Of a stretch of 64,000 bases of DNA, positions 16,601 through 23,800 are shown piece after piece. Numbering within the stretch: the stretch's first letter is position 1; every line of letters starts with the position of its first letter. Position numbers and translations under genes: made by a program. Source of the stretch: Paenibacillus sp. Soil766 (GTDB lineage: Bacteria > Bacillota > Bacilli > Paenibacillales > NBRC-103111); assembly GCF_001428105.1 (NCBI RefSeq), contig NZ_LMSJ01000008.1, forward strand, positions 96,460-160,459. Direction: 5' to 3'. Under the pieces are notes generated by a model. The model was not told the DNA's origin. It searched no databases and saw nothing but the letters and a program-made list of their open reading frames with translations.

Positions 16601-17197
16601 TTGGGTAAGTTTATGGTCGTTATTTTCACCATTGTATTCTTGTTGGCAGGATGTTCAAGAGATGAAAAGTCTAACGAGCACAATGTAAAAGAATCACCGA
16701 TTCGCTCAAATGCAAAAGTGGCTGAAGGAGATTTTGTCTACCGCCTCGTGTCAGAGAAGTCAGTATACACCGAAAGCGAGAAAGTAGAGGTCTATGCGGA
16801 GTTGGAATACGTGGGAGATGAGCCAGAAATCAAAATCGCCCATGCTGACTCGCCTTTCTATTTCCCGATGAAAGAGAAAACGAGGAATTACGATATCAGA
16901 TACGGTATGAAAGAGCCTTTACGCGTGACTGTCCTAAAAAAGGGACTACCACTAAGAGAGAGATTTACGCCCCATGGTGGATATAGTTCGGAAGATCAAA
17001 AAGAATATGTAGACTACATCAAAGCTTTGTGGGAGGCATCCAATAAAGGTACGCTGCTTCAGGGGGACTACCAGGTAGCTGGATCAGCAATGTTCAATCC
17101 CTTAAACGAATCGATGGTGAGTCAAGAAAGTCTTCGCTTGAACGCAGAGATCGAGTTTTTAGTGGAAAAACCTGAAAATAAAAATGATAAAAAATAA
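16601..17197 (+). CDS. Hypothetical lipoprotein
   Basis: A 198-residue secreted lipoprotein starting at a TTG (16601), 7 bases after GGGGTG. The signal peptide ends in the lipobox LLAGC with Cys18, followed by a serine/asparagine-rich tether (SRDEKSNEHNV). The mature part is hydrophilic with predicted beta strands (FVYRLVSEKSVYTESEKVEV), reminiscent of an Ig-like fold. No domain name can be given. A copy of the repeat follows the stop codon and probably serves as terminator. Confidence 0.75.
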   Translation: MGKFMVVIFTIVFLLAGCSRDEKSNEHNVKESPIRSNAKVAEGDFVYRLVSEKSVYTESEKVEVYAELEYVGDEPEIKIAHADSPFYFPMKEKTRNYDIRYGMKEPLRVTVLKKGLPLRERFTPHGGYSSEDQKEYVDYIKALWEASNKGTLLQGDYQVAGSAMFNPLNESMVSQESLRLNAEIEFLVEKPENKNDKK

Positions 17198-17204
17198 ATA
17201 TGAT

Positions 17205-17272
17205 TAGACAACAAAGAACAGATTGCAGCCGGCAACTGTTCCCTATTTTGTTGAAGGAACGGGTAAATTACA
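17205..17272. repeat. Intergenic repeat, copy I (terminator-like half)
   Basis: GAACAG (17216-17221) pairs with CTGTTC around ATTGCAGCCGGCAA, followed by CCTATTTTGTTGAAGGAACGGGTAAATT. It aligns along its length with copy F at 7263, with the same GCAGCCGGCA core and the same tail. Confidence 0.55.
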
Positions 17273-17326
17273 TCCAAGTTATGGTAATATAGAGATAAGA
17301 ACAAAATGAATCTAGTGGGTGACGAC

Positions 17327-17917
17327 ATGAACCTTGCAAACAAAATAACAGTCGTAAGAATTGGGATGATTCCTTTTTTCATGCTGGCACTTCAACAGTA
17401 CCCATCTTGGATGGTGGAGCAGTTTGGCTTTTTGAATTACATAAATCAGTATGGACTGTATTGGGCAATCGCAATATTTATCTTTGCATCAGCTACAGAC
17501 AAGTTAGACGGTTATATAGCACGTAAATATAATCAGATAACTAATTTCGGTAAGCTTGCAGATCCGCTAGCTGATAAACTTTTAATATCGGCTGCATTGG
17601 TAATGATGGTTCAACAGAATATGATTCCTTCTTGGATAGCGATTGTGATTATTGGTCGGGAAGTAATGGTGTCTGGCATTCGTACGATTGCAGCTGCAAA
17701 GGGAGTGGCGCTTGCAGCCGATAAACATGGGAAACTGAAGATGGTACTACAGGTTGTTGCAATCGCCGCAGTTTTATTAGGAAATTTCCCCTTTTACTAT
17801 TTTACAAATTACCCAATTGACCTCTTAATCATGATATTAGCTGTCGGTTTGACGGTCTATTCTGGATACACGTACATTAAAAACAATTATCGTAAACTGC
17901 AATTGGATAACTTATGA
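17327..17917 (+). CDS. pgsA: CDP-diacylglycerol--glycerol-3-phosphate 3-phosphatidyltransferase
   Basis: A 196-residue membrane enzyme that joins CDP-diacylglycerol with glycerol-3-phosphate to make phosphatidylglycerol phosphate, the first committed step to phosphatidylglycerol and cardiolipin. The CDP-alcohol phosphatidyltransferase motif is complete, DKLDGYIARKYNQITNFG then KLADPLADK, which fits D-x2-DG-x2-AR-x8-G-x3-D-x3-D. About six membrane segments are visible. I chose the ATG at 17327 (MNLANKITVVRIG) because it aligns with known PgsA starts and has GGGTGA upstream; an ATG at 17306 is possible. In many Firmicutes pgsA lies with rny/cinA/recA genes; here it is alone, so it may be a second copy in the genome. 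Confidence 0.92.
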   Translation: MNLANKITVVRIGMIPFFMLALQQYPSWMVEQFGFLNYINQYGLYWAIAIFIFASATDKLDGYIARKYNQITNFGKLADPLADKLLISAALVMMVQQNMIPSWIAIVIIGREVMVSGIRTIAAAKGVALAADKHGKLKMVLQVVAIAAVLLGNFPFYYFTNYPIDLLIMILAVGLTVYSGYTYIKNNYRKLQLDNL

Positions 17918-17943
17918 TATCTCGTCGGTAAACCGATAAACCG

Positions 17944-18032
17944 TTGAACTAACAAGGAACTATAGCTCAATAAATATCAGGAGAAAGCTGCCGACAGCAT
18001 AGATCGGCAGCTTTCTCAGCAAACGGGCAGAT
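17944..18032. repeat. Two-hairpin intergenic repeat, copy H, with terminator
   Basis: TTGAACTAAC...TATAGCTCAA (17944-17970) is the first hairpin. GAGAAAGCTGCCG (17981-17993) pairs perfectly over 13 bp with CGGCAGCTTTCTC (18005-18017). The tail AAACGGGCAGATT follows. It lies just after pgsA. Confidence 0.7.
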
Positions 18033-18196
18033 TAACGCAACACGACGCTATGTTTAGCGTCCTATATATGTGGAAGTATTACGAAACTTTATAGAAGACG
18101 TAAGGGCAGTTACATAAATTACAGAGGTGTTTGTAAGAAACTATCGGAAATCTATAGTGAAATTACAGATATAACTAAGAATTAGGAGCAAACCGT

Positions 18197-18985
18197 ATGC
18201 GTAAGAATTGCAAATTGATTTTGGTTGAAGGGTTATGCGGTACGGGAAAGTCGACTTTAGCTGAACGATTACATTTCTACTTGGTACAACAAGGCATTTC
18301 CTCACGTTTTTATGACGAGGGTGCAAAAGGACATCCAACAAGTTTGAACTGGCATGCCTTCTTCCACGAAGAAGAATATAAGGAACTTCTGATGCGATAT
18401 CCAGACTCATCAAGTGTAATCCGTTCATTGGCGATAAGAAATACTAACTATTATCTGATTCCTTATCGTGAAGTCAAGGAATTAAACAAGTTGGATGCGC
18501 TCAATACAGAACTGAAGTCCCGTGAGCTTTGCTGGACGGAATCACCCGTAGCCGAACTGTCAGAGTTTACATCCTCGATTCAACGGCAATGGGCTCGTTT
18601 CGCTGAGTCCGCTAGCAATTTAGAGGAGGTATACGTGCTCGAAGCAGTGTTTTTTCAGCATCAGATACATGATTTGTTACGTCATTATCAAGCTGAAAAT
18701 AGCTATATTGAGCAGCATATTCAAGGAATCGCAGATCAAATTGCTTCTTTGCATCCTGTGGTTATTTATTTAACTCAACCGAATGTGCGGGAGCAGCAGG
18801 TTTGGATTTCTTCCATTCGTTCAAAACCCAATTTTGCGACGGAACAAAATATTAGGTTTATGGAAAACCGCAAGCGAATCGAAATTAGGCTACTAGATAT
18901 GCTGCCATTTCGAAGCTATACAATAGAGAATGCGAACCTTGATTGGGAAGAGGTCTTTAGCAATATGGTGGAGGTCATAGGCTAA
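18197..18985 (+). CDS. P-loop kinase-like protein
   Basis: A 262-residue protein with an ATG preceded by TTAGGAGC. A Walker A motif sits at the N-terminus (LILVEGLCGTGKSTLAERL), of the type seen in thymidylate and nucleoside kinases. The middle is helical and charged; there is no obvious lid Arg motif. It probably phosphorylates a nucleotide-like or small substrate, or is a paralogue used in another process; I cannot assign the substrate. Similar stand-alone proteins occur in Paenibacillus and Bacillus. The gene stands alone. Confidence 0.7.
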   Translation: MRKNCKLILVEGLCGTGKSTLAERLHFYLVQQGISSRFYDEGAKGHPTSLNWHAFFHEEEYKELLMRYPDSSSVIRSLAIRNTNYYLIPYREVKELNKLDALNTELKSRELCWTESPVAELSEFTSSIQRQWARFAESASNLEEVYVLEAVFFQHQIHDLLRHYQAENSYIEQHIQGIADQIASLHPVVIYLTQPNVREQQVWISSIRSKPNFATEQNIRFMENRKRIEIRLLDMLPFRSYTIENANLDWEEVFSNMVEVIG

Positions 18986-19231
18986 AATATCGAGTAAGAG
19001 TGTGTGGTACAAATTCACACCAATGAAGTAGTGGAAATATCCGAAATAGACATGAAAAGATATTGAATTTGCAATCAAATATATCTAAAAAGGTGCTTTT
19101 ATGCCAGAGAAACGATGGATGGTATCACCGATTCAGCAAATTTGGAATGAATGGTGAAAAATAATTGTTCCCGAAAATAACAGTTGTATCAGCAAATCCT
19201 CCAGCCGATGGAGAAATTAAATGGTGTCTCA

Positions 19232-19759
19232 ATGACAAATACGGAGAATGACCTAGCAATAAATCTGGAAAACACTGCAGGAAAATTACCTCCCATAGAG
19301 GAAAAAGTTAAACCTTATGGTTTTGGTGGCTGGCTTTACTTTGTGGCGTTAGGGTTCATATTAACTTTTGGGAACTCTTTATACTATTTGATTGGTACTA
19401 TACTACCCATTTATCGAGATGGACTTTTATCCCAATTATATGAAGAAACCTGGAAATATTCATTTGTTATAATATATGAAACAGTTATAAATATATTTTT
19501 TGTGATTTTTCCAGTGTTCCTTGGGTATCTTATCTTGAAAAAAAAGAAGTTATTGAAGTATATGGTTATAAATTTTTATGTAATCAACTTTATCGTTAAT
19601 ATTGGCTATTATTTTATTACAAACTCCATTGAGGAAATGGCTACTCACGATTTTATGGGCGAACAAGGTAGGAATATTGTTAAATCATTGGTAACTTGTT
19701 TAATATGGATACCCTACTTTATAAATTCAAAACGAGTAAAGAATACATTTATTAATTAA
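19232..19759 (+). CDS. DUF2569-family membrane protein
   Basis: About 175 residues from the ATG at 19232 (other in-frame starts at 19208 and 19184 lack better ribosome sites). After a hydrophilic N-terminus comes KPYGFGGWLYFVALGFILT, the signature of DUF2569 proteins, followed by three more membrane segments (around residues 75-100, 110-130 and 150-165). Function is unknown. Between 18986 and 19231 there is no other gene I can support apart from an 18-codon frame at 19100 with a possible AAAGGTG site. Confidence 0.7.
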   Translation: MTNTENDLAINLENTAGKLPPIEEKVKPYGFGGWLYFVALGFILTFGNSLYYLIGTILPIYRDGLLSQLYEETWKYSFVIIYETVINIFFVIFPVFLGYLILKKKKLLKYMVINFYVINFIVNIGYYFITNSIEEMATHDFMGEQGRNIVKSLVTCLIWIPYFINSKRVKNTFIN

Positions 19760-19788
19760 TCAAATTTCGTATTTAAATTGCAGGCTCA

Positions 19789-19820
19789 GGCATCCAGTCT
19801 ACATAGATTGGTTGCCTTTT
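19789..19820 (+). terminator. Hairpin terminator
   Basis: GGCATCCAGTC (19789-19799) pairs with GATTGGTTGCC (19806-19816) with one mismatch and one G-T pair, followed by TTTT. It lies 30 bases after the DUF2569 gene. Confidence 0.55.
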
Positions 19821-19934
19821 CTCAACTAATGCTGCCGCGTGCATCTATTTGCTTTGCTAAGGTGAAGAAGGGTGAAGCAACTTTGTATGCGATAATTATG
19901 GCGAAAGCTAATAAGATTTGGCAAGGGGGGAATT

Positions 19935-20456
19935 ATGTTAGGAGCAGTTATAGGAGATGTAATTGGATCCTTATTTGAGTGGCATAATACCAAATCTACT
20001 GAGTTTAAGCTCTATGATAGGTTTACGAGATTTACAGATGATACTGTTCTAACGGTAGCTATTGGAGCTCAAGCAGTAGCTTGCGCAGTCTTTCTCGCGA
20101 GAAACAATACATCAAAAGATGAAATTCAATCATTTATTCAGCAGAAATTCAAATATAATCTCACGCAAAGACTAGATGACATAAGACCCAACTATGCTTT
20201 TGATCCAAGCTGTCAGGGTTCGGTCCCACAAGCGATTATTGCATTTTTAGAGTCGACGGATTATGAGGATGCGATTAGAAAGGCAATTTCAATTGGCGGA
20301 GACAGTGACACGATAGCGTGTATTACTGGAGGTATAGCACATGCTTACTATAAAGAAATACCAAAGGATATTGTATCGGAAGTCATGCTAAGACTAGATT
20401 TCAAGTTAAGGCAAGTAATTGGACTATTCAATGACAAGTACAACATTGTAATATGA
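19935..20456 (+). CDS. ADP-ribosylglycohydrolase with large internal deletion
   Basis: A 173-residue protein behind an AAGGGGGG site. The start (MLGAVIGDVIGSLFEWHN) and TRFTDDTVLTVAI are typical of DraG-type ADP-ribosylglycohydrolases, and the C-terminal half keeps the second metal motif GGDSDTIACITGG. Family members of this type are about 250-260 residues. Here TVAI is joined directly to GAQAVACAVF, which in complete relatives is separated by about 85 residues including the NGAAMR region. The frame is kept. Both magnesium-binding motifs survive, but several fold elements are lost, so activity is doubtful; I keep it as CDS because it is open. Confidence 0.75.
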   Translation: MLGAVIGDVIGSLFEWHNTKSTEFKLYDRFTRFTDDTVLTVAIGAQAVACAVFLARNNTSKDEIQSFIQQKFKYNLTQRLDDIRPNYAFDPSCQGSVPQAIIAFLESTDYEDAIRKAISIGGDSDTIACITGGIAHAYYKEIPKDIVSEVMLRLDFKLRQVIGLFNDKYNIVI

Positions 20457-20459
20457 TTG

Positions 20460-20571
20460 TTCAACTAAGCGGAGACGATAGAACAACGTGTTCAACAATA
20501 AAGATAAGAGATCCCGGCGTTAAAGTAACGGGAAACTATAGTTGAGGGGCTTGCTTCGCGGCAAGCTCCTC
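20460..20571. repeat. Two-hairpin intergenic repeat, copy J, with terminator
   Basis: The part around 20460-20487 resembles the first hairpin (TTCAACTAAGCGGAGACGATAGAACAA) and a second version lies near 20518-20545. GAGGGGCTTGC (20544-20554) pairs with GCAAGCTCCTC (20561-20571) with one G-T pair, followed by TTT. The rest of the gap up to 20831 holds the regulatory element at 20654. Confidence 0.55.
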
Positions 20572-20653
20572 TTTCGGTTATTGAAGTAAAAGCCAGAATT
20601 TTATTAGGGAAGTTTATGAAGAGATCCGTTTGAAAGCGGATTTACTTAAATAA

Positions 20654-20725
20654 CAAAAATCATACAGAAACACCTAAAGATTCTTAAGGCCTGGAATGGA
20701 GGAATCAAAGTACAGTGAAAGCATC
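20654..20725 (+). promoter_or_regulatory. Conserved 72-bp upstream element, copy 1
   Basis: This stretch is about 80 percent identical (58 of 72 positions by eye) to 30919-30990. The core ACCTAAAGATTCTTAAGGC is identical in both. It begins about 180 bases before the first GH43 start codon. Its twin lies in front of the sugar permease gene, so both operons probably answer to one activator, most likely the AraC-type response regulator at 37717. A TGAAAGCGATTCA stretch near 20751 resembles a cre site, but with mismatches. Confidence 0.65.
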
Positions 20726-20831
20726 GATGGAGCAAAGCTTTTAGTGGAAATGAAAGCGATTCATTTATGAGCGATCATTCCCTGTTAGCAATAAACTCCA
20801 AATAAAATTCCTAAAGGAGGAAATTGTTGCA

Positions 20832-23800
20832 ATGAGGAGGATTGGACTGTGTGCTATACCCCTGGTGGTAGTGATCGTAATGATGTTGACAAATATCGCC
20901 TATGCGGATGTATCATCCCATTATCTTAACCCGCTGATGAAAGGAGCCGACCCTACCATTGAACGGCAAGAGGATGGATACTATTATTCCGCTGCAGGCG
21001 ATGGCAATGTTGTATTGAAACGGCATGAAACCATTCTGGGCGTTTCCACCGCAAAGAGTAAAGAAGTATGGAAGTTACCTGAGAACCTGGAATTTATATG
21101 GGGGCCAGATGCACACAGAATTGATGGCAAATGGTACATCTATTTCGCATCCGGTCCGAAGAATAGCGATCAAGCGGGGCGCTTTGCTTATGGTCATCCC
21201 AGCTCTTATGTTCTGGAGAATAGCTCGCCCGACCCATTTGAAGGGACCTGGGAACTGAAGGGAACATATGATAATGGAGACGGACTTACACCCCAGCAGG
21301 GGTTGTTGAATACGCAAAGCTATGGACTGCCTACCGGCTTTGTAACCATCAATGGACAGAGGTACCTTACCTATACCAAATATTTTTATTATATAGATCC
21401 AAAAACGGGGAACGAGAGATTTGATGAGTGTCCCACAATAGTAAAGATGAAAAACCCGTGGACATTGGAAGGCGAAGAGTTTACTTTAGCCAGGCCGACC
21501 CACGACTGGGAGAAGTATGTTGATAATGTTAATGAAGGCGCAGCCGTGGTGGAGCGGAATGGTAAAGTTTATTTTGCCTATTCCGCCAGCAGCTACACGC
21601 ATGATAATTATGCGGTGGGCCTGTCCTGGGCTGATTTGGCCCAAAGTGTGGAGAATGAAGCGGCATGGAATAAACATCCCGAGCCGATCATGAAACGTTC
21701 GGATGAAAATGGTTCTTATTCGACTGGCTCGCCGTTATTTCTGAAATCAGAAGACGGCACAGAGGACTGGATTACATACCATGGCATACCGACCCATAGT
21801 CAAGGCGGAAAGAATAGAGAAGTTCGCGCCCAGCGTATAAATTGGGACAACAATGACTTCATCAATCTAGGCATCCCATCCAACCCCGGCACAGTGCTTA
21901 GCCGCCCCTCCGGGGAGGAGAAGAGCGAAGTCTATGAAGCGGAAGACGCGCAACTATCAGGGGCTGCAAAAGCAACAATGAACAGTATCTATGCCTCGTC
22001 AGGCCGATATGCTCGGTATAGCAATGGCAATGACAGCGACTATGTAGAATTTACAATCAACACGAATTCAGGGGGGACATACGCGCTGGACTTCCGCTAC
22101 AACAACAATACGGCAGAGCCGGTCACCATGACGCTGGGCGTGAACCAGGAGGCTAATGCCGCGCTTGTATTCCCGTCTAATGCCGGACCGCAGAACAAGC
22201 TGAACTTCGACTTAAAAACCGTTCAAAACATCCGGCTGAATACAGGCAGCAACATCGTGCGTCTTTCCGGTAAAAGCGCATTGGGGCTGGACGCGATCAT
22301 TGCCAAGAAAAGCGTCTTGTATGAAGCGGAGAACGCGGAGCTGTCAGGCGGCGCGGGCATCGCTCAAAATCATGAGGGATATAGCGGTTCAGGTTTTTCC
22401 AGCGGGTTCACGGAGCCGAACGCGGCGATCAGCTTTACCGTAAACGCCCCTCATGCGGGCAGCTATTCGGTCAAGCTGGCTTATGGCGCGGGAGGCGAGG
22501 ACGATCGAACCTTGACCATGTATGTGAATGGCGTGAAGATCAAACAAGCGAATTTCTTCGGTCTGAAGGAATGGGATAAGTGGGCCGACCGCTATGACAA
22601 CTTATTCCTGAAAGAAGGCAGCAATGTCATCACCTATAGGTATGACAATGGCGATACGGCGAATGTGAATCTCGATTATATCACCGTTACCGAAGCGGCG
22701 ACCTGGACGTATGAGGCGGAATCCGCCAAAACGACAGGCGGGGCGGATGCCGGAATCGTTCAGGCTCAGGATGGCAATACGGGAATCGGGTATGTGAGCG
22801 GCCTGTCCCAGGTGAACTCGTCCGTGGAATTTTCTGTGGAGGCCGAATATGCGGCCAGCTATGATCTCAAGCTGCGGTACGCCACAGAGCAGGTTGGCAA
22901 AACATTGTCGCTGGAGGTGAACGGCGCGCTTGTGCAGGACATCGTCCTTCCCCACTCTGGAGGCGCCGGGATGTGGAAGGAATACACGGTGACCGTTCCC
23001 CTGAAGAAAGGGAAAAACAGCATCGCCTATAGGAGCGCAGCCGGGGATTCAGGCGTCATCCAGATCGATCATATTCATCTGAATAAGCGCACGCCTTGGA
23101 AATATCAGGCGGAAGCGGCAACCCTCTCAGGCACGCCGGGGATCGGCAGAGACCGTCTATGGTTTGAAGGCAACGGTTATGTAGGCTTATTCCAGAAAAA
23201 AGGGGATGCTGTCCGATTTGAAGTGAATGTCCCCTATACGGCGGCCTATACGTCAACCTTGCGTTATTCGGGTGTACAGTCGTCGAATCGAACCATGACC
23301 CTGTATGTGAACGGCAACCGGATCAAGCAAGTTTCCATGCCGCCGACAGTGAATTGGGATACCTGGATGGATGCGACCGAGACTGTCAATCTACAGGCCG
23401 GAAAAAACATCATTGAATTCCGCCGTGAGGAAGCGGATACGGGCCAGCTCAATATAGACAGCCTGATCCTGGATAAATTCAGCGGTGGATTCATGAGCAC
23501 GACGGCCAGGGAGCTTACCCCCGAGAAGATGGTGAAGATCCAGCCGAAGCATAGCGGCAAGGCGCTGAGCGTGGCAGGGGAGAAATACAATCAGGGAGCG
23601 GCCGTCATCCAATTTTCCAATGGCGATACCAATAGTCAATTGATGCGATTCGTGGATCTGGGAACAGGCTATTACCGGATTCTGATTATGCGTGGCGCAC
23701 GTTTCCTCGATATCAAGCCTGATTCGGGTATCCAGGAGCTTATTCTAAATCAGACTATTGAGGAAGCCCCTATTCCCTCCGATACCGAACAGTGGTCTTT

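Noticed and set aside
20751..20765. A cre-like sequence TGAAAGCGATTCA before the first GH43 gene
   Set aside because: It is one base short and mismatches the right part of the consensus; kept only as a note.
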